A stretch of DNA of 7,280 bases from Ruminococcus flavefaciens. GTDB lineage: Bacteria; Bacillota_A; Clostridia; Oscillospirales; Ruminococcaceae. The notes beneath the pieces were generated by a model that was not told where the DNA came from, made no database searches, and saw only the letters and a list, made by a program, of their open reading frames with translations. Within the stretch, counting starts at the first letter, position 1; each line of letters starts with the position of its first letter. A program made the translations under genes and the position numbers. Below are positions 1-5,120 of the stretch, one piece after another. The DNA lies in the NCBI GenBank assembly GCA_004556875.1, contig SFFP01000087.1, forward strand, positions 1-7,280. Reading direction: 5' to 3'.

Positions 1-25
1 CGTATATCTCTTCATCTGTTCTCAT
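1..25 (-). CDS. 5' end of an unidentified gene (partial)
   Basis: On the minus strand an ATG at 25-23 overlaps the TGA stop of the upstream 221-aa gene in a classic ATGA arrangement, which indicates translational coupling. A purine-rich GAGGGTG lies about 9 nt upstream of the ATG, inside the end of that gene. Only eight codons are visible (MRTDEEIY) before the window ends. The beginning resembles that of aminoglycoside 6-nucleotidyltransferases, which often start MRTE-x-x-x-Y, but eight residues cannot support a family call. Confidence 0.45.
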
Positions 26-687
26 ATTTCAACACCCTCGCCTGATATGTCGTTATATAGATCCTCATAGAAAAAAGCATATCTTTTCAGATAGGTATCT
101 ATACTGCCTATCTCTGCAACAAGCTCTCTTCTGCGGTTCCTCATTTGGTCGACCTTTTCCTTTATTGCATCAAAAACTGCATTCTCTTCAAGTATATACG
201 TACCGATTACAAGCGCGTCCTTGCCGCACTTAGCACTATCGGCAGCATTTTTATCATTTCCGCTGCTTAAAAGCAGCTCTTCCGCATGAGGTATATCCTG
301 TACATCTGTCAATATGCGGGGTTCACATACTCTTTCTTCGTCACTTAAAGGAGGGAGTGCGATATCAGCCCACTGCTGACCGATCTTCTCTTCTGTGTAT
401 GTTTCTTCTCTGTAGTCTTCCTGTTCTGCCGCCTGCTCCGTGGTGTCGAGCTCGTTCACAGGCTCCTGTGCCTGCTCCTCGATAAGCCCGTCCTCGATGT
501 GCTTCTTGTCGTGGCGTCCTCCGTTAAATATTCTAAGGTTGACCCCCTCAGCCTTGAGAATTTCCTTCACATCTCCTTTTGAGATGCAGTGCAGGTCAGC
601 TTCAATGCCGAGCTGTTTCTTTTTGTCTGCCGCTCCGAGAATATTCTTGACGATCTCTTTCTTTTCGGCTTCTGTTAGCTTTTTCAT
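22..687 (-). CDS. Unknown 221-aa acidic accessory protein
   Basis: I do not recognise the family. The start is the ATG at 687, because AAGGAGG (696-702) sits 8 nt upstream. The frame is open further to a TTG at 729, but that extension would translate the conserved palindromic leader and is unlikely to be protein. Residues 1-60 are lysine-rich and predicted helical, with a segment (SKGDVKEILKAEGV) that could be a small DNA-binding helix pair. The middle (about 75-125) is Glu/Gln-rich and low complexity, so probably disordered. The last 60 residues are helical with basic and aromatic residues (DQMRNRRRELVAEIGSID). There is no signal peptide or membrane segment. It is second in a minus-strand cluster with the 80-aa gene upstream and an overlapping gene downstream, and it shares its leader with the divergent PcfK-like gene, so the two are probably co-regulated. 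Confidence 0.75.
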   Translation of the reverse strand: MKKLTEAEKKEIVKNILGAADKKKQLGIEADLHCISKGDVKEILKAEGVNLRIFNGGRHDKKHIEDGLIEEQAQEPVNELDTTEQAAEQEDYREETYTEEKIGQQWADIALPPLSDEERVCEPRILTDVQDIPHAEELLLSSGNDKNAADSAKCGKDALVIGTYILEENAVFDAIKEKVDQMRNRRRELVAEIGSIDTYLKRYAFFYEDLYNDISGEGVEI

Positions 688-695
688 TTCTTTTT

Positions 696-730
696 CCTCC
701 TTATCGGTTTGGTGCAGTTGACTGCACAAG
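696..730 (-). promoter_or_regulatory. Shared palindromic leader, copy 1 (inverted repeat plus SD)
   Basis: Read on the minus strand this is CTTGTGCAGTCAACTGCACC, then AAACCGATAAGGAGG. The core at 712-727 is a perfect 7-bp inverted repeat (GTGCAGT/ACTGCAC) around a 2-nt centre. A near-identical block stands in the same relation to the PcfK-like gene at 1221-1256, and the match continues through ACCGATAAGGAG into the Shine-Dalgarno sequence. I see no convincing -35/-10 pair here. It could be a DNA operator or, as RNA, a 6-bp hairpin with a 4-nt loop about a dozen nucleotides before the SD. Confidence 0.7.
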
Positions 731-973
731 TCAATCCTGATGCCTTGATACTATCTCGTCCCAATCAAGGCCCTGCTTTGTGACAGCATGATAGAATTCC
801 CTGAGAGCTGCTTTGACTCTTTTTTCATAGGCTTCCTGCTCCTCTGGAGTGCGCTTAGGAATATGTACTGTTATATGTGCACGCATTTTCCCATCATGAT
901 ATGAGTCATAGTCCACTGTACGAGACTTTTCTGTCTCGGTTTCGATCCAGTTCCTGATATCTTCTTTTTTCAT
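731..973 (-). CDS. Unknown 80-aa protein
   Basis: Small soluble protein of no recognised family. It starts at ATG 973 with GAGGTG about 6 nt upstream on the minus strand and ends in TGA at 731-733. The N-terminus is charged and helical (KKEDIRNWIETETEK). A short beta-like stretch follows (MRAHITVHIPKRTPEEQ, about 30-46), then a basic helix (about 47-67) and a C-terminal WDEIVSRHQD. It is the first minus-strand gene after the divergent regulatory region, 43 bp upstream of the 221-aa gene and presumably co-transcribed with it. I could not place its own promoter with confidence. Similar short basic proteins are common in Firmicutes mobile elements, but I assign no function. Confidence 0.7.
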   Translation of the reverse strand: MKKEDIRNWIETETEKSRTVDYDSYHDGKMRAHITVHIPKRTPEEQEAYEKRVKAALREFYHAVTKQGLDWDEIVSRHQD

Positions 974-1017
974 GCTATCACCTCATTCCTATGTTTATGT
1001 TCGTGTGGGTTGTACAG

Positions 1018-1046
1018 TTGCCTCCTGCTCCGCCTTGTGGTATAAT
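1018..1046 (+). promoter_or_regulatory. Promoter for the PcfK-PcfJ operon
   Basis: A -35-like TTGCCT (1018-1023) is separated by exactly 17 nt from a perfect -10, TATAAT (1041-1046). The -10 is preceded by TG one base upstream (TGGTATAAT), which makes it an extended -10. Transcription should begin near 1052-1054, leaving a leader of about 210 nt before the first clear gene at 1263. The -35 overlaps GTACAGTTGCCT (1012-1023), which resembles one half of the palindromic leader (GTGCAGTTGACT), so the regulator of those sites could also act here. No other strong promoter is visible in the divergent region. Confidence 0.75.
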
Positions 1047-1060
1047 GTAGGCGAAGCTTT

Positions 1061-1078
1061 CAGTAAGGCACATTACTG
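1061..1078 (+). other. Stem-loop in the operon leader
   Basis: CAGTAA (1061-1066) and TTACTG (1073-1078) are perfect complements around a 6-nt loop, just after the predicted transcription start. AAGGCA/TGCCTT (1065-1070 and 1081-1086) offers a competing pairing. Two mutually exclusive hairpins at the 5' end of a leader could be regulatory or simply protect the RNA end. Neither has a U-tract, so this is not a terminator. Confidence 0.4.
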
Positions 1079-1106
1079 TCTGCCTTCTACCTCACTCAGA
1101 GAGGGG

Positions 1107-1190
1107 GTGATTGTTTTCTTTTTCTTCTTTGATCCTATTTGGGAAATGGAAGGGCTATGCCATAGCGCGACTGGTGATATATCACCATGA
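1107..1190 (+). other. Possible remnant of a small hydrophobic (holin-like toxin) ORF
   Basis: After a GAGAGGGGG purine run (1099-1107) there is a short frame starting GTG ATT GTT, encoding about 27 residues: a run of five phenylalanines, then polar residues ending GDISP. A second frame opens at TTG 1111 and runs to TGA 1233 (40 codons), with a hydrophobic start and a charged end (HHELDELTARKEYL). An extended -10 promoter, a stretch CTCACTCAGAGAGGGGGTGATT and a short hydrophobic frame resemble the layout I associate with small holin-like toxin genes of Firmicutes. No complete transmembrane helix is present, so at best this is decayed. It may be only leader RNA. Confidence 0.2.
1154..1187. promoter_or_regulatory. 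Two adjacent perfect inverted repeats in the operon leader
   Basis: GCTATG-C-CATAGC occupies 1154-1166, and the perfect 16-bp palindrome TGGTGATATATCACCA occupies 1172-1187, 5 nt apart. The second has the size and symmetry of a site for a dimeric helix-turn-helix repressor. An outer pairing GGGCT (1152-1156)/AGCCC (1206-1210) could enclose part of both at RNA level. They lie over 100 nt downstream of the predicted start site, so an operator would act as a roadblock and an RNA element would act in the leader. Confidence 0.5.
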
Positions 1191-1220
1191 ACTGGACGAG
1201 CTGACAGCCCGAAAAGAGTA

Positions 1221-1256
1221 CTTGTGCAGTTGACTGCATATAAAACCGATAAGGAG
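1221..1256 (+). promoter_or_regulatory. Shared palindromic leader, copy 2 (inverted repeat plus SD)
   Basis: CTTGTGCAGTTGACTGCA, then TATAAAACCGATAAGGAG, matches the leader of the divergent 221-aa gene (696-730 minus) in base order and in distance from the start codon. Differences are the central dinucleotide (TG for CA) and two extra bases in the spacer. The inverted repeat at 1224-1239 keeps TGCAGT/ACTGCA. The AAGGAG at 1251-1256 is the SD for ATG 1263, with a 6-nt spacing. The TATAAA here has no -35 at a suitable distance, so I do not read it as a promoter. Confidence 0.7.
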
Positions 1257-1262
1257 AAAGCT

Positions 1263-1637
1263 ATGAACAGAGAGGAATACTTTGATACCAAGAGCATTAA
1301 AGGGCGGGCGCAAAAAATAGTAGCCGAAGGCGTAGCAGACGCCCTCCAGTATTGCTGTGACAAAGAACCTGAATTTGAGCAGGCCATAGAGCAGAGTGGC
1401 AAAACCTTCGCTGAATGCCTTAATGAAATTGTAAAAGATGTTGGACCATCGAAGCCTGGACTGTCCGACTTCGAGACATATAACAGAGCCGTGAAGTTTT
1501 ATTTTTCAACCGCGAAAATATGGTATACAATGCACATTGACCTCAGCGGCGATAACGGTGCCGCGAAGCCTATCACTATGACAGAGAACAAGAAGGACAC
1601 GCTGAGCATATCACTCGACGATCTCCTGGACTTCTGA
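1263..1637 (+). CDS. PcfK-like protein
   Basis: A 124-aa protein resembling the PcfK family, named after a gene of Enterococcus plasmid pCF10 and usually found beside pcfJ. The recognisable block is about residues 46-95: GKTFAECLNEIVKDVG, then an acidic turn, then a Tyr-x-x-Ala-Val-x-Phe-Tyr-Phe segment. This is the same pattern as family members with KTIDDCITYI and MAVHYY. The start is ATG 1263 with AAGGAG 6 nt upstream; the frame is open to GTG 1224, but that would translate the palindrome. The C-terminus (SISLDDLLDF) is acidic and ends in Phe, like tails that dock on replication proteins. It is first in the operon, 12 nt before the PcfJ-like reading frame. The biochemical role is unknown; association with conjugative elements is family knowledge. 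Confidence 0.7.
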   Translation: MNREEYFDTKSIKGRAQKIVAEGVADALQYCCDKEPEFEQAIEQSGKTFAECLNEIVKDVGPSKPGLSDFETYNRAVKFYFSTAKIWYTMHIDLSGDNGAAKPITMTENKKDTLSISLDDLLDF

Positions 1638-1649
1638 GGAGGCGAGAGT

Positions 1650-1907
1650 GTGGGCAACTCATTTATCAGCACAGAAGACTACCGAGAGGAGATAGAAGAC
1701 TTCTTTCCGAAGTTCGTATTCTACCGCAGAGGGTATCACACTCCTACCTGCGGGAGCTTCGGAGAATTCATAGACGGTGAGAAGGGGAAGGTCACAGACT
1801 GCTACTGCACAGCCTGCCACGAACGCTATGAGGACGGGATCCGCAAGCCTTCGGAGTACAAGCATAAGGAACTCGGCTATTGTGCAAACTGCGGGCACCC
1901 TGTTTAG
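1650..1907 (+). CDS. PcfJ-like protein, N-terminal zinc-ribbon part (ends at in-frame TAG)
   Basis: An 85-aa reading frame starting at GTG 1650, with AGGAGG (1637-1642) 7 nt upstream. It holds a zinc-ribbon-like arrangement with C53-x2-C56 and C78-x2-C81 (CTAC...CANC), and C51 nearby. The frame ends at TAG 1905-1907, but the same frame continues as F-R-Q and then the 450-aa PcfJ-like protein starting at 1917. PcfJ-family proteins often carry such a ribbon at the N-terminus, so 1650-3269 would read as one protein of about 539 aa if TAG were sense. I therefore infer that this is the first part of a gene split by a single codon. It could instead be a genuine separate zinc protein, a nonsense mutation, a sequencing error or a site of stop-codon readthrough. 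Confidence 0.65.
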   Translation: MGNSFISTEDYREEIEDFFPKFVFYRRGYHTPTCGSFGEFIDGEKGKVTDCYCTACHERYEDGIRKPSEYKHKELGYCANCGHPV

Positions 1908-1916
1908 TTCAGACAG

Positions 1917-3269
1917 ATGAACAGAGGGCGGCAGAGCTACTATGTGACAAGGAACTTTGCCATCTTCGAGGGCGCAGGAGATCTCATGCGGATCAAATGT
2001 ATCAAAGCATATCAGCGTTTTTCGGGAGATACCTCTGAAATGGAACCCGAGATCGGATGGTATACAGTCACTCAGTACGAATTAAGGCCCGGACAAGCTA
2101 TACAGTACAAGGCTGTATGGAACAAGGGAAAATATAAATGGGAAAGGAAAAAGACGGGCTGCACCGAGCCTAACTTCAATATCGGCGGCTTCGGATATGC
2201 CGACAGGAACTACACGCTCATCAATCAGGAAGCCGTCGATCACAGCTTCCTGAAATACCTTTTCAAGGGCGAGCACTACGACTATATCTATATCACATGG
2301 CTCTGCTGCTATGCGCAGCATTCTCAGCTCGAATACCTCCTGCACGGTGGCTTCGAGTATCTTGCGAGGAACTATGTCGAGGCCCGTGTCCCTGAGTACG
2401 GAAAGTTTGTCACAATGCGGTACAACTGGCGCAGCAACGATCTCAAAAAAATGCTGCGTCTGGACAGACAGGAGATAAAGTTCCTTGCTAAGGAGCAAGG
2501 CAGATACTACGACAGCTATATCAAGTTCAGGCGTGACTTTTTCAAGGGCAGAAATACAGCTGAAACCTTGAAGTACTTCGAGAACTTCCACAGCTCGACA
2601 GAGTATATCCGAAAAGTCGGAGATATGACAGGTATCTCTCGAAAGAAGATCATGGACTATGCTCTGAGAAAGCAGAACTCACAGGGAACATACTTCTTTA
2701 TTACTCTCTACAAGGACTATATCGAGCAGTGCATCGAGCTCGGGCGAGATATGAGCACCGATGTAGTAACAATGCCGAAGGATATGTTTGCAGCTCATGA
2801 CAGAACAACAGAAATGCTTCGTACCATACGCAGTGAGAAGACAAAAGGACAGCTTGCGGAGTCGGATGCACACCGCCGTGATCTTGAAGTCACGGATATG
2901 GAGCTCGGTCTGATACTGAGGCTGCCGTATGATACGGAAGAAATAGTCGCAGAAGGTGAAAAGCTCTCTCACTGTGTCGGCGGATATGCAGACCGACACG
3001 CAGCAGGGAAGCTGGCTATACTGTTCCTGCGGACAGTAGGGCAACCCGGAACGCCGTACTACACTATGGAGGTATCAAACGAACTCCAGATAGTGCAGTG
3101 CAGAGGGTATCGTAACAACAATGCCGGCAACCCGAAGCCGGAAGAAATCATTGAATTTGAGCGCCGTTACGAAGAATACCTCAAGAAAGTAGCCATCGAC
3201 CGCAAGAAAGCGAAAGAAAAAGCCAAAAGAAAAAAGAGACAGCAGCAGAAAACAAAGGCCGCTGCCTGA
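1917..3269 (+). CDS. PcfJ-like protein, main part
   Basis: A 450-aa protein with the PcfJ-domain signature near its end: SHCVGGYADRHAAGK at 351-365, then ILFLR, PYYTMEV and VQCRGYRNN (about 368-401). These motifs recur in PcfJ proteins of conjugative plasmids and phages, and the conserved Cys/His suggests metal binding or catalysis that has not been defined. The first 300 residues are rich in Tyr and Lys and fit the family's helical N-terminal region. The tail (425-450) is strongly basic, consistent with nucleic-acid binding. ATG 1917 has no SD, and the frame is open back to the TAG at 1905, so translation must come from reinitiation nine bases after that stop or from readthrough. It is followed after 18 bp by the DUF3102 gene. 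Family call is fairly secure; function unknown. Confidence 0.8.
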   Translation: MNRGRQSYYVTRNFAIFEGAGDLMRIKCIKAYQRFSGDTSEMEPEIGWYTVTQYELRPGQAIQYKAVWNKGKYKWERKKTGCTEPNFNIGGFGYADRNYTLINQEAVDHSFLKYLFKGEHYDYIYITWLCCYAQHSQLEYLLHGGFEYLARNYVEARVPEYGKFVTMRYNWRSNDLKKMLRLDRQEIKFLAKEQGRYYDSYIKFRRDFFKGRNTAETLKYFENFHSSTEYIRKVGDMTGISRKKIMDYALRKQNSQGTYFFITLYKDYIEQCIELGRDMSTDVVTMPKDMFAAHDRTTEMLRTIRSEKTKGQLAESDAHRRDLEVTDMELGLILRLPYDTEEIVAEGEKLSHCVGGYADRHAAGKLAILFLRTVGQPGTPYYTMEVSNELQIVQCRGYRNNNAGNPKPEEIIEFERRYEEYLKKVAIDRKKAKEKAKRKKRQQQKTKAAA

Positions 3270-3287
3270 TAAGATAAGGAGGAAACT

Positions 3288-4340
3288 ATGGACCAGATTA
3301 TCACAGCAGGAGCAGGGGAGAGCAGTCTCCCCGCCGCTGCAAGAGCAATACAGATCACGGAGCGCATCAGAGCTAACGGCAGGACCGCAGTCAATGCGGT
3401 CTGCGCTATCGGTGAGGATCTCCGCACAATGAAGATAGACGGGCTCTACACTGAGCTCGGATATGAGAGCTTCGAGGACTACGCCGAGAAGGAGTTTGAC
3501 CTTAAACGCCGTCAGGCATATCAGTACATAAGCGTATATGAGAAGCTCGGAAAGGAGTTTGTGCAGTCAAATGCACAGCTCGGCATCACGAAGCTTGCAC
3601 TCTTAGCTACTGCGAACCCTGAGGATCGTGCTGAGGTCATGGAGTCCGAGGACGTCGCCAAGATCACCACAAGGGAACTTGAGGAGCTCCTCGACAAGTA
3701 CAAGCAGCAGGGCGAACAGCTCTCCCTCCTCCAGGAGGAGAGCAAAGCAGAAACAGAAAAGCTTCAGGCGAAGCTTGCCGCAGAAGCTGCAAGGTTTGCC
3801 GAACTGGAAGCGAAGCTCAGTGATATAGAGAGTGCTCCTGTAGAGGTTGCGGTCAAGGAAGTTCAGGTCCCTGACAAAAAGACGGAGAAAAAGCTAAAAG
3901 ACACAGAAAAGGAACTGAAGCAGAAGGAGACCGAGCTTCAGAACGCGAGAGCTTTGAAGATTAAAGCGGAGCATGAGAAGGCAGCTCTTGAAGCTAAGGT
4001 TGCAGAGCTACAGAAAGCAGCCGAGAAGCCGCTCGAGAATGCAGATAAGAGCAATTTCAAGGTGCTGCTCAGTACAGTCTATCGTGATATGCTCGGACTT
4101 GTGGAATTTATCAACGATACCGAGGATATAGTGGATCGCAAGCAGTATTTTAAGAAAGCGCTTGAAATACTCCACGTATGTGAGGATAGTATCAAGGAAA
4201 GAGTCGAGATACCCGCAGAGATACCGAAGCAGTCCCTGACGTCTCGCGGAGTAGTTGATATCGGTAGTATGAAGCCGATATCAAGCAGCAACGCGGAATA
4301 TGACGATGACGACTACGACGAGGAGGAAGACGATGAATGA
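3288..4340 (+). CDS. DUF3102-family coiled-coil protein
   Basis: A 350-aa protein starting at ATG 3288, with AGGAGG (3277-3282) 5 nt upstream. Residues about 18-90 match the DUF3102 pattern: ARAIQITERIRANG, then IGEDLRTMK, GYESFEDYAEKEFDLKRRQAYQYI and a YEKLG end. This block looks helix-turn-helix-like and is common in Firmicutes phages and conjugative elements. Two long Glu/Lys/Ala coiled coils follow (about 125-178 and 197-247), then a helical segment (255-305) and a very acidic tail (YDDDDYDEEEDDE). The build of DNA-binding head, long coiled coil and acidic tail recalls plasmid partition or KfrA-like proteins, but this is inference. It overlaps the next gene by 8 nt. Codons 92-97 contain a near copy of the palindromic leader. 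Confidence 0.8.
   Translation: MDQIITAGAGESSLPAAARAIQITERIRANGRTAVNAVCAIGEDLRTMKIDGLYTELGYESFEDYAEKEFDLKRRQAYQYISVYEKLGKEFVQSNAQLGITKLALLATANPEDRAEVMESEDVAKITTRELEELLDKYKQQGEQLSLLQEESKAETEKLQAKLAAEAARFAELEAKLSDIESAPVEVAVKEVQVPDKKTEKKLKDTEKELKQKETELQNARALKIKAEHEKAALEAKVAELQKAAEKPLENADKSNFKVLLSTVYRDMLGLVEFINDTEDIVDRKQYFKKALEILHVCEDSIKERVEIPAEIPKQSLTSRGVVDIGSMKPISSSNAEYDDDDYDEEEDDE
3561..3576 (+). repeat. Near copy of the palindromic leader inside the DUF3102 gene
   Basis: GTGCAGTCAAATGCAC differs by one base from the 16-bp core at 712-727 read on its own strand (GTGCAGTCAACTGCAC), and the two preceding bases (TT) also match. Here it encodes Val-Gln-Ser-Asn-Ala-Gln, so the match may be chance, but 17 of 18 identical positions is notable. 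The downstream ACCGATAAGGAG block is absent. Confidence 0.4.
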
Positions 4341-4542
4341 TTACGAAGTTGTCCCGCGTCGAAAAAGCAAAAGTGAAGTAAAGAAGATCCCAGGGCAAAC
4401 GATGGAGTTTTGCAAAGACATACACGCCGCGAATGTTCTCGGTGTCTCATACGGTGTATACATGGGCATGAAGCGCGATAAAGAGGCACAGGAATATTAT
4501 GAGAAATTCGGTGTACGCCTTAAAAGGAGGCGGGTGAAGTGA
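4333..4542 (+). CDS. Unknown 69-aa basic protein
   Basis: The start is ATG 4333, with AGGAGG (4321-4326) 6 nt upstream inside the end of the DUF3102 gene, which it overlaps by 8 nt. An upstream in-frame ATG at 4300 would translate the Asp/Glu-rich tail codons out of frame and has no SD. The protein has a basic N-terminus (VVPRRKSKSEVKK), a short central region (FCKDIHAANVLGVSYGVYMGM) and a basic tail ending RLKRRRVK. It has no signal peptide and only weak hydrophobicity. I do not recognise a family. Overlaps with both neighbours show that it is part of the operon. Confidence 0.7.
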   Translation: MNDYEVVPRRKSKSEVKKIPGQTMEFCKDIHAANVLGVSYGVYMGMKRDKEAQEYYEKFGVRLKRRRVK

Positions 4543-4931
4543 ACCGCGATAAGCTCAGCAAAATGTCTCTTATAGAACTGTTACACAACATTAATATGAG
4601 TATAGAGGATTGCTTATATCAGGTCTTATCCAAACGTACTGACGAAGAGAAGCGTTCACGCTGTAAGAAAATAGGAAATTGTTATGACTGCTTATCGGCA
4701 TTCTTGAACGAAGGAGGAAGAAAAATGTATATTGACGGCGAATGGCTTGAGGAATGTGAAGCCAGTGCAAAATTCAAGGATATGAAAGCGAAGCTTGCTG
4801 ACACTCAGGGAGAACTCCTGCGTGCAAAGGAACTTCTGACACAGATAAGGCACTATTACAGTGCTACAGCAGGTTGGGATATGTACGAGGACGATGTTAT
4901 TGAACTTATCGGGAAAGGTGCAGAAAAATGA
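4539..4931 (+). CDS. Unknown 130-aa protein with internal start site
   Basis: It starts at GTG 4539 in a GTGA overlap with the previous stop; AAGGAGG (4524-4530) lies 8 nt upstream. The first 60 residues are helical with several cysteines (SLIELLHNINMSIEDCLYQV, C42, C48, C51). Residues 63-130 form a second part beginning MYIDGEWLEECE, followed by a coiled helix (about 75-105) and an acidic helix (WDMYEDDVIELIG). The joint between the two parts, NEGGRK, is encoded by an ideal SD (AAGGAGG 4711-4717) placed 7 nt before ATG 4725, so a 68-aa protein is probably also made, or is the main product. No family recognised. The stop overlaps the DUF3850 start in ATGA. Confidence 0.65.
   Translation: MNRDKLSKMSLIELLHNINMSIEDCLYQVLSKRTDEEKRSRCKKIGNCYDCLSAFLNEGGRKMYIDGEWLEECEASAKFKDMKAKLADTQGELLRAKELLTQIRHYYSATAGWDMYEDDVIELIGKGAEK
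4711..4727 (+). promoter_or_regulatory. Internal ribosome-binding site and in-frame ATG
   Basis: AAGGAGG (4711-4717), a 7-nt A-rich spacer and ATG (4725-4727) form a near-ideal initiation site inside the 130-aa frame and in phase with it. Initiation here gives a 68-aa protein starting MYIDGEWLEE. This site is stronger than the GTG start of the longer form. Confidence 0.6.
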
Positions 4932-5119
4932 CTCATGAACTAAAGATAATGCCTGAGTACTTCGAAGCTGTAGCACTCGGCAATAAGACTTTTGAGGTCC
5001 GCAAGGACGACAGGAAATACAATGTCGGCGACACACTTGTCTTGCAGGAGTACAGCGGGCACAGTCTTACAGGAAGAGAGATGTATGATACGAATGTTAC
5101 CTATGAAGAAGCAAGCTAA
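4928..5119 (+). CDS. DUF3850 (ASCH/PUA-like) protein, C-terminally shortened
   Basis: A 63-aa protein starting at ATG 4928 in a 4-nt overlap with the previous gene; AAAGGTG (4914-4920) is the likely SD. It matches the DUF3850 pattern closely: HELKIMPEYFEAV, then GNKTFEVRKDDRKYNVGD, TLVLQEY and TGRE. DUF3850 belongs to the ASCH/PUA-like fold, generally linked to RNA or nucleotide binding. Family members normally continue after the V-T-Y strand with another 10-15 residues ending in a Gly-Tyr-Val-hydrophobic strand. Here the frame ends in VTYEEAS, so the last strand of the barrel seems to be missing. The stop TAA is one base before the start of the helix-turn-helix gene. The shortening may reflect a deletion joining the two genes. 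Confidence 0.7.
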   Translation: MTHELKIMPEYFEAVALGNKTFEVRKDDRKYNVGDTLVLQEYSGHSLTGREMYDTNVTYEEAS

Positions 5120-5120
5120 G

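Noticed and set aside
688..729. N-terminal extension of the 221-aa gene to a TTG at 729
   Set aside because: It would translate the conserved palindromic leader and SD. ATG 687 has an ideal SD, and the same leader occurs before an unrelated gene.
1239..1244. TATAAA as a -10 box just before the PcfK-like gene
   Set aside because: The only -35-like hexamer (TTGTGC 1222) is 11 nt away, too close, and a start there would fall on the SD.
1224..1262. N-terminal extension of the PcfK-like gene to GTG 1224
   Set aside because: This stretch is the palindrome plus the SD itself; ATG 1263 is correctly spaced from AAGGAG.
2082..2591. Minus-strand frame of 169 codons opposite the PcfJ-like gene
   Set aside because: It is antisense to a well-supported gene, with no SD and no recognisable protein features.
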